The notes: generated by a model from the sequence alone, not told the origin. DNA of 64,000 bases from Ectocarpus siliculosus (GCA_000310025.1 FN649734.1:95581-159580), one strand, 5' to 3'; positions 49,201-60,228 are shown, numbered from the stretch's first letter. Program-made: numbers and translations.

Positions 49201-52200
49201 AGGGCGCGGGACCGGTAGGGGAGTGAACGGATTGGTGGGCAATGTACATGAACAGAGGGTCTTCGTCGAAAGGCGCTTTACTTTTGACGATCTGCAAAAG
49301 CGCGCATCAAAGCAAGCGTTATGGGGGGAGGGAGGGGGGGATCAGGGTTGAGTACGAGGCGGTGGTCTCCATCTGCGAACCTAGTTACCACCAATGACTC
49401 AACTCCATCTCTACAGATATCATGGACATTTCAGGCATCACTACCGGTGCGCATGCATGTAGCACCAGTGACACCGCTCGCCATACACACGCGGTGATAC
49501 ATTCGACAGATGAACGTCGGTGTACTTTTCTGACCCTTGCCATCAATCACGAAGAGACAGCTCCTGTGTGACTTCCCTCCCATGTGACTCCGGCTGATAC
49601 GTCAAACATACATACCCACCAAGACGTGTGTAGTGTGCACACTGGCGTGACACCGAATGGGACCGACATACGCGCATCCACGCATGTACAAAAATCAATC
49701 GCAAAAAAAACGGCGGCGGGAGCCACAAGCCACACCTGCTTAGCCCGGCCGACGAAAGCGTCAGTTGAGTACGTTCCCGTGAAGCACACGTCCGCGGGGT
49801 CCTCATTCTCCATGACATCTCCCCATCTCGGCCCTCCGTCCGTACACGGGCCCCCGACGTTCTCGTCGTGGTTTTGGAGGGTAACGTCGTGGTACCCGGT
49901 GGCGTTCCCGTAGCCGAAGTCGAAGAAGTACTGTCCGTCTACCGACGCCTCGGGGTTCTATTAATAGATATACGGTACACACAACCAAACAAGAGGCATA
50001 CACGAAACAAAAAGGGGGGGGACAAAGAGAGGAGGAGGAGGTGACGACGAGTTCAGATCAGAGCAGTTCTTGAGAACGTTCGGGGAAAGGAAGCGCCGAA
50101 CGGCCCGGTGGCTGACTACTTCCCGCCGCCACGTCGAACGGCGCGTGTGTGGATGTGCATATGCATTGCACGTAGCGTGACGTGTAGCCTGACGTGTACC
50201 CCCTGTAACATGTAATTCGCCGGAGCGTGCGCGCTTCCCGCAAAGAAGTATGTAGCCCGGTTATCGTTGCCGCCCACGAACTCAAATAAAATAACCCTGA
50301 ACCAAACCAGTCGGCACCCACACGTGGCCGGTTAAAGGAAAGCTAGCTGGCTAAAATAGCTACCTGGGCAGAGACAGAGCAGCCCAAGGCATGGATGACG
50401 GACGGTACATATCGTACTCCCACATCCCCCACCAGAAAACGCCTAAAACTTGTGGTATCGAATACCACTGGCGGTTGCAGGAGGACGGACTTAGATCGGT
50501 AACGCAAAGACAGGGTTGAGAAGCATCCAGCCTATTGGTTACGTGTGGTATAACGAAACGAGCTTGCTGTTTGAAAAACAGTGTCAGAAAAATAGTACCG
50601 TTGGGAAGGGCAACGGTACTGGCACCACACCTTGTGGCTGTAGTATGTCTCGATGCCGTTAAGGTAGCCCAGGAAGGTTTTGAATCCCCGCTGGCTGGGG
50701 AGGGATTCGTCTCTGTAGCTCCCCAGGTGCCACTTGCCCACCATGTGCGATTCATATCCAGCCTCGTTCATGTACTCGGGCAGAATCTGTTGAGGGGACA
50801 AAAGCAGGTGGAGAGAAAGATTGAATCATGCTCGTTGACCTTCACACAACAATATAACTGGAATCAAAGACGACGACAGGGCTACTCATGTCTCGTCATT
50901 TTTGCATGTGCGAGACACGTCTCATGAGGGAGGAGTCTGGCAGTTTGTCGCGCTGTGGTGGCGGTGTCGTGGTCTTCGCAATAGGACCATCACTCTGACC
51001 TCAATCTACGACGCCTTGTCCGTCTTGCGCTCTCGTCGATTCGAACAAAAAAAAAGCCCACCTCACAAGAAGCGCAGCCATTCCAATCAACGCACAACAG
51101 ATGAAAAATAGAAACAGGGGAAGAAAGAGAAAAACAACGAGCCGAAAAAAACACCATGTTCGGACCTCATCAAAGCCTGCGGACTCACGCAAGCACAGCA
51201 ATAAACACGCCACGCACCACGTGCAAAATGTACCTACCTTTTCGCTAGTGGGTAGTCCCCAGGGCGAGCCGGGCATGATGACGGAGTACTGCATCCCGTA
51301 CCTCACGGGGTAACGCCCGGTCATGATGCTAGCTCTCGCCGGAGTGCAGAGCGTCATCGTGTAGTAGTTGGAAAGCTGCAGAGTTGACCACAAAGGGGGA
51401 GGGGTAGCAAACAAAAGTGAAAGTTCAGGGTCGGAGGTCGAGGCGAAGAAAGCTGGAGCGGGAACGAGGGGTGCTGAGAAACACTACAAAACAACAAAGA
51501 AGAGACCACAGGCAACATTATTAATACTGCCACTGTCAATACCAATCACCACGGCAAAAATACCAACGACACCAACACCAACGCGGCCACCACCAGCAAC
51601 TCACTCAGTGCCGAAAATCGCCTGGCGGTTCTGCAGAGTTACCGAGATTTTGTCACAGCTAGTAATAGCTACCTATGGTTTCGGAAGACGCCTAAGTACT
51701 AGAAGTACAACAGGCAGTGGCACCAGAGAGGTGACTTGTATGAATAGCAAATAGCACCAAAGCTGCACTCGGGAAGCTGGGCAGTAATCTCCCTTGCCAA
51801 GCATGCTCCTTCCTGCTCAACACGACTAGATGGTCGGGTCAGGGCGTTCACGTGATTACATCCGACAGCCAACCAATCGGTCGGGGTTCGTGTGGTGCCA
51901 AAAAGAGAATAGAGAGGAAGCAACCAAAGAATGCGGACCAAAAGCCGCTGCGCGCGCTACATATGCTGCAAAAACATCATTGCAAAAGTGGGAGGAAGAT
52001 ATTCAGCACAGAAAATGAAGGAGTGAAACAAGAACTAAACAACGAAACAAACGACACCCGAGCACGAAAAGGATCCTCTACGACACAAAATACGACCCAA
52101 CTCTGGGAAAAACTCTTTCTTTGCAAGCCCTTTGAGTTGAAAAAAATACAAGCCTTGTCCTCCCTCGTGCACTCCCCGCGAGCGCGTCGATATCCCTGCC

Positions 52201-54550
52201 CGGCGTGCCCCCTGGCGGGGCCTACTGCAACACTACAGGTGCTCAAAGAAAGCTAAAAGCTGTAGATGCCCCCCACACAACAAACGAAAACCTTGTGAGT
52301 GAATACATTCCAGCTGATAAATTCTTGCCTTTACCCCGCCCGCGGCAAGCGCATCGAGGTTAGGTGTGATCTCGGACAGGTCGGTGGATTGGTAACCCAT
52401 GTCCCCGAAACCCATGTCGTCTATAAGGAAGAAGAAGACGTTCGGCTTGGAGGTGCTCACGGAACCAGGACCACCATCGCCGTTGCCGTTAACGGCAATG
52501 CCTGAAAAATGCGTCGAGTGACGTGGGGAACGGTCACATGGCTTGGGAGTATTCCATCTAGGCAGGAGGTTTGGTCTGGAATAACGACAAGCAGCGAAGG
52601 GTCCAAGGACGGGGAGCGCGTATGGCGGAAGTCGACACGCAAAAAAATAGCCATGGCCAGGAGAATGCACACACTCTCCCATTCACTACTTCACCATGTA
52701 TGCACAAGACCAAAGATAACACACACACAGTCAGTAGTAGTTGGGATGCAAGCGATACCGATGTTTTGAGGGTAATTGTAATTCTTTTGGCAGTGACGGA
52801 GACGAGAAGCAGTCAAGTGCGGTCGCAGAAAGGCGTAAGGACACGCACACGCGCATACACACCTAGCGAAATACTATGGAATGGGCGAGGAGCGGCGCAC
52901 ACATTATTCCCCGTCTAGCGCCTCTTAATACTAATAGTCATCTCACGACAATGTCAATGTCGACTGCTGTATGCTTGTCACACCCCGCATATCACGTTTG
53001 TGTTTCAAGGGCAGCTAACAAAGCGCCCGCTGTGTGTCTGTAGGTAAGGTAGGTAGCGCTCCATCCGCACTTTCATCTCTTTCAGTCAGCGCCTTGTTGT
53101 GCCCACTCGTGGCTGAATACCATGAAACAACAAGCAGCGAGCCATGAAAATAATCCCTTTTCTGAAAAAAAAAAATGAGGCAGATTCCTAATAATGTGTC
53201 GGGTTCATCGGGTCGTTAGCCTTAGTCTCAGATGAATCAAAAACACGAGCTCGATCAGGCTGAACGAACAAGCAGATACGGACAGCTCCTCGGGGTCAGC
53301 CGTACAGTAGTGCGTCCGCCATTGTACTAATAGGGGGAATGTATACATAGCACAAGACTATTATTATTATTGTAAACTTGTTGTTCAGTCGAGGATATCG
53401 CCACGCAAGAAGAGTGATGCAGCATGCACAATGCACAACGCCATGTTTGTGAGGCTAAGGATGTAGCGTCGACGAGCAAACACGGGTCGAGGAAAGCAAA
53501 ACAGACGTGCACGAGAGAGACTTCATGTGCTGCAACGTGGGGATAATGGCAATCTATCTCTAATTATCGCCCAAGAGGCGTGACAAACCAGTTGAACTCT
53601 ATAAACTGGGATTTCTCTTCAATGATCTAACCAGCTGAAAACAACCGTGGCGACCACTGGTGTACTTTGAAAAGTGCCGGTCCGGTTTAGTGTGCCTGTG
53701 AATTTTTGGGCACACACGGGGTGTGTACCTCTACAATGTACAAGTATATGGTGATACTGCTGTAGTCCTTGGGCTATCATGATACGTATGTACGATAGAG
53801 TCCTAGGTGTGTTCACGCATGGGCAAGTGGAACGGGTGTGTGTTACCAGAGCGGGGAAAACCCTACTGTAGTTCGGTTCTCTGATACACACAGTACCATA
53901 CCAAACCCGTTGGTAGCTGAAACAGACTGGCGTCTTTCTGTGAGACAATGTTTACATGGGAGAAAAAAACTTGCTGCTGCGCTTGTAACGTGCTACAAGG
54001 CAACATGATGTGATGCCACCTACCGCCGTACAAGTACTGCTGTACCTGATGATGCCCAGTTTGCTTGAGATCTCCAGCCCCCCATTGCTGCCGTGCTACC
54101 ACCACCCTCGCCAGCAGCAGCAGCAGCAGCAGCGGCGGCGCCATTGTTCTGCCCTCCTTCTACCGCACCGCCTACCGCAATCCCTGCCGCCGCTGGTGAT
54201 GTTGCCAGGCTCGCCCTCGTATCCGCTCCTCGTTGCCGCGAGGCGCCGGCGATCGTATCAGGTGCTGACATGAAACCCACGCCGATCACCAACAACGCGG
54301 CGCCTATTGCCGACACCATCGCCAGCAGCAAGGGGCCAGAGCCCGCCCGCGATAGCGCGGCGACCGGCTCGACGCGACGTCGTTTCCTCCTGGCTTGACC
54401 AACATCCTCGTGCTGCTGATGACCTGCCTCCGACGCGGCTGGTTGCTGGACGGAGGAACCTCTCTCTGCTCGCTCGCTACTCCCGTAAGGGCGACCTGCT
54501 CGCAGCAGCGGCGCGGCCTCTCCCTCCTCGCCCATGTCTTTCTGGAACAT
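43205..54550 (-). CDS. Membrane-anchored sulfatase (formylglycine-dependent, arylsulfatase-like)
   Basis: Hydrolyses sulfate esters; the substrate is unknown, a sulfated polysaccharide being plausible in a brown alga. Twelve exons join in phase, 693 codons: 54046-54550 (ATG at 54550), 52335-52501, 51238-51375, 50631-50786, 49736-49957, 49198-49291, 48315-48397, 47317-47493, 46593-46723, 44392-44538, 43603-43690, 43205-43375. The first encodes a basic cytosolic stretch, one transmembrane segment ([20 protein letters not shown]) and an Ala/Gly-rich stalk: type II topology. Catalytic features: [20 protein letters not shown] (metal aspartates), [15 protein letters not shown] (CxPxR, Cys to formylglycine), [53 protein letters not shown] and [33 protein letters not shown] matches the family's C-terminal region. 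A short last exon is missing. Three short repeats lie sense-oriented in introns. Confidence 0.9.
44636..44690 (-). repeat. Intronic poly-C-tipped dispersed repeat, copy 2
   Basis: Minus-strand copy of the repeat at 28,759: GAGGTCAATGGTCAACGATT, GGCATGCACGACTATGAGTA, then a C-run. It lies in the sulfatase intron 44539-46592, about 100 bp upstream of the acceptor and in the gene's sense. Confidence 0.8.
46512..46551 (-). repeat. Intronic 41-bp dispersed repeat, copy 2
   Basis: Minus-strand partner of 36732-36772, starting ACCGTAGGTGGCATGACGTA, 41 bp downstream of the donor at 46592. The sequence between donor and repeat is not shared with copy 1. Confidence 0.8.
47495..47526 (-). repeat. Hexanucleotide repeat next to a sulfatase 3' splice site
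   Basis: About five GGACAT units on the minus strand run straight into GGACAG, whose AG is the acceptor of exon 47317-47493. The repeat stands where a pyrimidine tract would be expected. Confidence 0.8.
48513..48567. repeat. AT-rich tandem repeat (ATCAAGATATC type)
   Basis: Two copies of a roughly 28-base unit made of AAGATATCAATATCAAGATA-type phrases in the sulfatase intron between exons 49198-49291 and 48315-48397. Units are themselves palindromic around GATATC. Confidence 0.8.
48988..49043 (-). repeat. Intronic poly-C-tipped dispersed repeat, copy 3 (diverged)
   Basis: Minus-strand GTGGTCAATGGTCTAACAAC, GGCATGCCAAACACGAGTAC, then a run of C. More diverged than copies 1 and 2 but with the same order and the poly-C end, again in the gene's sense inside a sulfatase intron. 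Confidence 0.7.
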
Positions 54551-54955
54551 CTTGGTGGTGCTTGTGTACACACACACACGCTGTCGCCTACGCGGGTAGA
54601 TGTACTGCTGTACCACGTGCCGAAGCAAAATGTCGAGAAATTGTTGACAACAATAACGTGATAACCTGAGCTGGGTGAGCTTGGCAGGTACACGTGCGTA
54701 CCACCGCTGCCCGAAGTGCCTGCCACCCACCCACAATCACAAGACGCACCACACAGACGCCGCCCTTTCAAGTGAGGGGTGGAGGTTCACCGCGTATACG
54801 TGTTCCGTGGACGCGGAGCATATGTTGCGCGACACGTCCTGGACGGAACAGACAGACCGTCCGCAAATACCGGCTAGGGGTGACGCAGATATGTACACCA
54901 AAGAGGTAGGGGGAGGGAGGGCAGCAATCTTTTTCTTTTTCGGGGTACAGTATGT

Positions 54956-55136
54956 TTTCTCGATGCTTTCGAAATTTGTCATTATTTTGCGTACCCCCTT
55001 TGCTCGCCAAGGGGGAGGGGAAAAGAGCGAAGACCAGGAAGGGCAACACACCACACACGCCCCCGGTCTACTCCTTACGATCAGTATAAACATCAGCCAC
55101 CCAACGGACAGAAATATATAAACTCTGTCTGCCCCC
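54956..55136 (-). repeat. Split direct repeat B2 of the Ngaro/PAT-like element
   Basis: Begins TTTTCTCGATGCTTTCGAAA on the plus strand and ends GTCTGCCCCC. It matches 55922-56103 almost base for base, including the GCTCGCCAAGGGGGAGGGG stretch. It forms the outer 3' end of the element. Confidence 0.85.
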
Positions 55137-55717
55137 CTGATAACCACACCAATTTGTTCATACTGAAACCACGAGAGAACCCCACAAGGCCCATCAACAT
55201 TAATTAACATCGCCACTCGGCGAAACACTCGGGCCACCAAGAAAAAACCATTTTCCCGTCTCTCGCTACTCTCTGTTCCCCTGACACTCCATCGCACTGC
55301 AGAAAAAAACACACATGTCGCCAGGACCCCACGTACAATTAATCATATAATATATACGGGTGTCCACCAATCAATCAGACTCGTAACGCACGCAACGGGG
55401 AAGCGCGCAGCACCAACGCAGCCACACACAGCAGCCAAGAGTGCACGCCCCCAACCATGCAACGGTCCGATACACACACCAACATGCGTCCTGCATATAT
55501 CAACCTGAAGTAAATGCGATACACACACATCCCATTAAAAAAAAAAATGAAATGGGACGAGCACCTCGGAACCGCGCCCAGCACAGGCACACGCGACCCC
55601 GACTGCGGCTACACAGTGAATCCCCCCGACAGGCAATCACATTGGACACAACGCCGCCGCTCCGATTTCCATGTCCACTGACACCCCCAAAAGCAAGGGT
55701 GGGTGGGTGGGAAAAAG

Positions 55718-55921
55718 AAACGTCACGGCAGAAACAACCCTTGGCCACCACAAGCACACACACGTGCTCTCGCTCGCCCGCGGTAAACACGGCGAAGCGA
55801 GTATACTGAAAACAGGAATCAACACACTCGTCCACTTCCTGCTTTCTTATTGGCCAGCGGTTTATTTCTGCCGCTTCTCACAAAACGCAGATTTCCCTTA
55901 CTTCGTCAGTCAATCTTTCGC
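55718..55921 (-). repeat. Split direct repeat A2 of the Ngaro/PAT-like element
   Basis: Begins AAACGTCACGGCAGAAACAA on the plus strand and ends CAATCTTTCGC; same length and nearly the same sequence as 60025-60228. It abuts the B1 repeat directly. Confidence 0.85.
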
Positions 55922-56103
55922 TTTTCTCGATGCTTTCGAAATTTGTCATTATTTTGCGTACCCCCTTTGCTCGCCAAGGGGGAGGGGAAAAGAGCGAAGA
56001 CCAGGAAGGGCAACACACCACACACGCCCCCGGTCTACTCCTTACGATCAGTATAAACATCAGCCACCCAACGGACAGAAATATATAAACTCTGTCTGCC
56101 CCC
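55922..56103 (-). repeat. Split direct repeat B1 of the Ngaro/PAT-like element
   Basis: Second copy of 54956-55136, adjoining the A2 repeat on one side and the recombinase end on the other. Confidence 0.85.
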
Positions 56104-56290
56104 AAACCTAAGGCTGGTGCGCCATACTGATCCCCCCCCCCCCCTTTTTTCATGCGCAACATATATCGCATACATGTATGCACAACACACTTTATGTACG
56201 ACACACAATATATACGGCATACACAATGTACAGCAAAATAACATCGGTACGACAAGGACCTCGACATACGCCACGCGCCACAGAACCCCT

Positions 56291-57133
56291 TCACACGTCA
56301 CCCCATCGGGTACCCTGCCCTGGCTGTGTAGTCACCTTCTCCTTGTTCGCCAACACCTCTGACACCCACGAAGCATCACCCCCAACATTCCGAACATAAC
56401 ACTGGTAACTACTCTCCCCCGACCATCGCCCTTCTCCACGAAGAAACTCCGGCGATGCACCCCCCGCCGCCAAGAAAGTTGCGCCCCCAATACGAAGGGA
56501 GTGCAGCGCGTACTCCTCGGGCTGCAAACCCGCCAACGCAACCACTTGGCGAAGGGCCACAACAGCCTGACACTTAGTCCACATGGCCCACTGGTCCCGA
56601 CCAACACCAAAAGCCACTAGAGGCGCATGCGAAGGCAGAAACGTATACAGAGAAAGCAGCTCCACCATGACATCCACGGCACCACCCCCTCGGTCGACTC
56701 CACGGCACGGACCTTGCCGTGTACACGTACAAACCGCCCCTTTCCGAAACTGGTCCCCGTTGGACGAACGAAAACGTACCTCCACGCGATCGGCCAACGG
56801 CCACTGCGCCGACTGCAAGAGCTGGACCGCCCCCCGAAAAAACGCTACGTCCCCCCGACGCAACCCATGAACCTCATGCATGGACAATTTCGACACCGCA
56901 AACATCTCAGATGCTCGCGTCAGAAAGAAGAAAGAGGCACTCAGCGCAAGACACAAAACACGCCCGCCTACGCCCCATTGAGGCACCAACGAACTCCCCT
57001 GTTGCAACATCGCCCAAGACACCGGCCGCCGCAACCGCTGCTGTGTTCCCACGTCGGCATGCCCCCGCGCCGCTCCACGTAAAGCACAACGAATCAGCGG
57101 ATGCTGCGTATCAAGCTCCCCTTCACCCGACAC
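56291..57133 (-). CDS. Tyrosine recombinase of the Ngaro/PAT-like element
   Basis: An intact 280-codon frame. The C-terminal half carries the catalytic box HSLRIGGAT (H-x-x-R at about residues 211-214), a Trp at about 237 and the nucleophile Tyr at about 246 in SSYQCYVRN, with an upstream FFLTRASEMF segment that likely holds the first catalytic Arg. This is the YR family used by DIRS-order elements to insert circular DNA copies instead of a DDE integrase. Whether the N-terminal third is complete is unclear, since the frame may have begun upstream as part of a polyprotein. Confidence 0.8.
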   Translation of the reverse strand: MSGEGELDTQHPLIRCALRGAARGHADVGTQQRLRRPVSWAMLQQGSSLVPQWGVGGRVLCLALSASFFFLTRASEMFAVSKLSMHEVHGLRRGDVAFFRGAVQLLQSAQWPLADRVEVRFRSSNGDQFRKGAVCTCTRQGPCRGVDRGGGAVDVMVELLSLYTFLPSHAPLVAFGVGRDQWAMWTKCQAVVALRQVVALAGLQPEEYALHSLRIGGATFLAAGGASPEFLRGEGRWSGESSYQCYVRNVGGDASWVSEVLANKEKVTTQPGQGTRWGDV

Positions 57134-57305
57134 ACGATGGAAAAACTTAACAGCGGACAGGTGACTATTATAGCAATCGTCGAGTTTTGCAGGCCCAAAA
57201 CGGAAAAACTATACGCGACGTACTCAACCAATTGAGCAACGACATCACGCGGAACAGTCTCAGCAGCAATAAACACCGGCCGATACACAACGGCCACACG
57301 ATGTT

Positions 57306-58809
57306 TCACCGAGCCTCCAAAAAGGTCCAGGTGAGTTCGTTCAGACGTTCGCGCAAGTGACTGGCGGACGAGGCTGGCCCCAGCACGGCAGAGCACATCT
57401 CTTGCCCGGCTCGATTCAACTCCACTTCCTGCCATCGCACATGGGGGGCAGCGGCACAAAGGTTGTTGTACACATCAGCGGCAGGCCAGCGAGAAACACC
57501 ATCGGCAAGCGAACTGAGCACACCAGGCACATGGGACGAGTGGAAAAGCCACCCGCTAGACACTTCAATCGCCCCCAGCATCCGCATGAGCGCGCCGGAC
57601 CGCGGCTCCTTGCCTCCGCGACACCGCTCAATCCATGCCACACTCGCTTCATTGTCTCCTCGCAACTGGATGCAGTCACCGGCCGACATCGGCTCGTGAC
57701 GCTGTTGCACGATCAACACCCACGCCGCAGCGACCATGCCGAGTAGCTCAAGAACATTGATACTGACATCGGGACACTCGGATACAGACTTGCTAGACCC
57801 CACAACACGGGACTGCTCGTCACACGTCAAATCACGCCGGAATAACACCCAGTTTGCACACAGTATGCTCCGAACGCTGTTTTGGACGCATCGGCAAACA
57901 CGGCCATTACCGGAGGGCGAAGCACCACATTGTACATCGGTGCACACAACTGTCCGCCACGCGACGCCAGACCTCGCTGCACAAACCAGCGCCGAAATCC
58001 AAATCATCGTGAAACATGGGGCCCAACACGACACGCCGAGCGGGGTTAGAAACACGTGAAGGGAACACTTCGGATTGCGGCATGCCGGCATCAACCAACA
58101 GACAGCCGACGAAATATTTGCCTGGACGCAAGGCAAAAGACACGCGAAGAAGAAAAACCGGTCAATTCCGCGACGGGACGGGCGCGTCTGTGGCCACTCG
58201 CCCAACAAACGATGTAATTTCTGTTGTTTTCGCAGAGGCATGGTCACTGTGAGAGTTTGCGTGTCCAAAATCCATCCCAACACCTCCAAACGTGTCGAAA
58301 AATCGGTTATCTTCTTTGCATCAGACAGCAACGGAGGATCGTTTGGCCCCCGGTGTCCCAGCAGACGGAAATGGTCCCACGAAGGGTCGACCAACACTTG
58401 ACGAAAAGCCTCACGCACGTCAACACGACAGAGCAAAATCTCGAGATGTGGCCCGTGCAATTGGCGCAAAAAGAGGACGCGCGACAAGATATCGAAAAAT
58501 ACATGTCCCATACGGACACTCGGGGGCACGATCAAAATCTGTATCTGCATGGGCGCTAGACGACGCACCAGCCGCTGTGAATGTGAGATCATGAATGATG
58601 CGGAATTTCGGATCTTCCACCACCCCAAGGGGGGAAACACGCACACCCAAAATTTCACGGATGAACTGCACGTCGAAGACAAGAGCACGACCGAACGTAA
58701 CATCCGAAACGATCTTGTCAGTAATCTGCGAAGTGTATGGTAAAATGCTGGAATGGTTGCCGTACTTTTTATTCGGCGTCGTGACAACCCCTCGGGAGCG
58801 CCAGGACAC
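57306..58809 (-). pseudogene. Frameshifted reverse transcriptase-RNase H of the Ngaro/PAT-like element
   Basis: RT motifs are split over two frames. Near 58.6 kb one frame reads VSPLGVVEDPKFRIIHDLTF; near 58.4 kb another reads CRVDVREAFRQVLVDPSW (motif A) and then jumps within about 25 residues to DAKKITDFSTRLEVLGWIL, the region after the active site, so the block with the catalytic Y-x-D-D is deleted. The RNase H part is well kept in the same frame: INVLELLGMVAAAW, LRGDNEASVAWIERCRGG and HVPGVLSSLADGVSRW, ending at 57306. This gene is dead. Confidence 0.75.
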
Positions 58810-58883
58810 AACACGCGGAGGAGTTTGTCAATGTGCCGAAAACGTTTCGCGACCCCCAAAAATTCACGAACCGACGCAACGTC

Positions 58884-59280
58884 GACATGGGGCGCAAAGA
58901 AGCCGGCACCACCGGCCGCCACGAGCACTTCAATACGCCCCCCACACTGTCTAAGCAAGGTGGAACCAGCGGAAGCCACCTCACGAAGACCCACACCCAT
59001 ATCGGAGGGTGAACACACCGCCGCTAAAGCAGACACACGAGATCGCCACACGCAAAGTTCACGCGAACCCGCAATCGACAACATCGACATGGGGCGCAAA
59101 GAAGCCGGCACCACCGGCCGCCACGAGCACTTCAATACGCCCCCCACACTGTCTAAGCAAGGCGGAACCAGCGGAAGTCACCTCACGAAGAGCCACACCC
59201 ATATCGGAGGATGAACACACCGCCGCTAAAGCAGACACACGAGATCGCCACACGCAAAGTTCACGCGAACCCGCAATCGA
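58884..59280 (-). repeat. About 200-bp tandem duplication inside the retroelement
   Basis: Two head-to-tail copies, 58884-59085 and 59086-59280, period 202, with a handful of substitutions. Both begin GACATGGGGCGCAAAGAAGC on the plus strand. The duplication lies upstream of the RT region in element orientation. Confidence 0.9.
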
Positions 59281-59312
59281 CCTATAAACGAGACATCACC
59301 TGGTAGCAACGA

Positions 59313-59563
59313 CTAGACAGCTCCGGGCACACACGCCCCTCGATCGACGCCCACGCCCGCCGCCGCCAACGCCGCGGCCCCAAGCGCTCGGGAACCCAGC
59401 CTTGCTGTCTCATCGACGCTCACACCAGCCACCGCAGACGACCCACCAGGGCCCTCCACGGATAAACCAGCCATGCCGTCGGTCCGCCGTGCCGCAACCA
59501 CGCTGACCGCCGACCCCGCCGCGGCGGCGGCCCCAGCTGTTGCGTCTTGCTGCTGACGTTGAA

Positions 59564-59604
<41 letters not shown>

Positions 59605-59819
59605 GGCTGCTGCTGCGGCTGCTGCTGTTGCTGCGGCGGCGGGCCCTGCTGGTCCTGCTGGGCTGCCAACGCCATTGCGGCAGCCGCGCCCGCCACCGCA
59701 GCAGAGGGAGGGGCGCCGCCACCACCGCTGCTGCCGCCGCCGTCGGCGATGGAGTCATCCACCGACGTACGAATCCCGCCGGCAGCAATCGGCCCTCCGC
59801 GATTTGGATTCAAAGTCAT
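59313..59819 (-). CDS. Gag-position ORF with polyglutamine tract
   Basis: A 168-codon frame starting just inside the A1 repeat, in the place where DIRS-order elements carry gag. The translation begins MTLNPNRGGPIAAGGIRTSV, then is Gly/Ala-rich with a Gln tract of about 30 residues broken by Pro. No zinc knuckle or other gag motif is visible, so the product may be a truncated or fast-evolving gag. The CAG repeat that encodes the tract (about 59,570-59,640) is itself a length-variable microsatellite candidate. Confidence 0.5.
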
Positions 59820-59838
59820 ATCGCCCCGGAGACAAAAA

Positions 59839-60024
59839 GAAAAACGTCACGGCAGAAACAACCCTTGGCCACCACAAGCACACACACGTGCGTCACGGCA
59901 GAAACAACCCTTGGCCACCACAAGCACACACACGGCAGAAACAACCCTCACGGCAGAAACAACCCTTGGCCACCACAAGCACACACACGTGCTCTCGCTC
60001 GCCCGCGGTAAACACGGCGAAGCG
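59839..60024 (-). repeat. Tandem partial copies of the A-repeat end
   Basis: Three to four truncated copies of the first 45-70 bases of the A repeat (CGTCACGGCAGAAACAACCC, GGCCACCACAAGCACACACA) are stacked directly before the full A1 repeat, with different break points. This looks like local slippage or template switching at the element end. Confidence 0.85.
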
Positions 60025-60228
60025 AAACGTCACGGCAGAAACAACCCTTGGCCACCACAAGCACACACACGTGCTCTCGCTCGCCCGCGGTAAACACGGC
60101 GAAGCGAGTATACTGAAAACAGGAATCAACACACTCGTCCACTTCCTGCTTTCTTATTGGCCAGCGGTTTATTTCTGCCGCTTCTCACAAAACGCAGATT
60201 TCCCTTACTTCGTCAGTCAATCTTTCGC
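60025..60228 (-). repeat. Split direct repeat A1 of the Ngaro/PAT-like element
   Basis: Full 204-bp A repeat at the element's 5' end in coding orientation, matching 55718-55921. The flank after CAATCTTTCGC is unrelated sequence. Confidence 0.85.

Larger units (their letters stand above)
54956..60228 (-). mobile_element. Tyrosine-recombinase retrotransposon (Ngaro/PAT-like, DIRS order), decayed
   Basis: Read on the minus strand the layout is repeat A1 (60025-60228), gag-like ORF, RT, RNase H, tyrosine recombinase, then B1 (55922-56103), A2 (55718-55921) and B2 (54956-55136). The A copies are both 204 bp and the B copies about 181 bp. This A1-ORFs-B1-A2-B2 arrangement is the split-direct-repeat signature of Ngaro/PAT elements and is not found in LTR elements. 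The RT is frameshifted and lacks the catalytic Y-x-D-D region, so the copy cannot move by itself. It ends about 400 bp upstream of the sulfatase ATG. About 580 bp between A2 and B2 (55137-55717) holds no recognisable gene. Confidence 0.85.
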
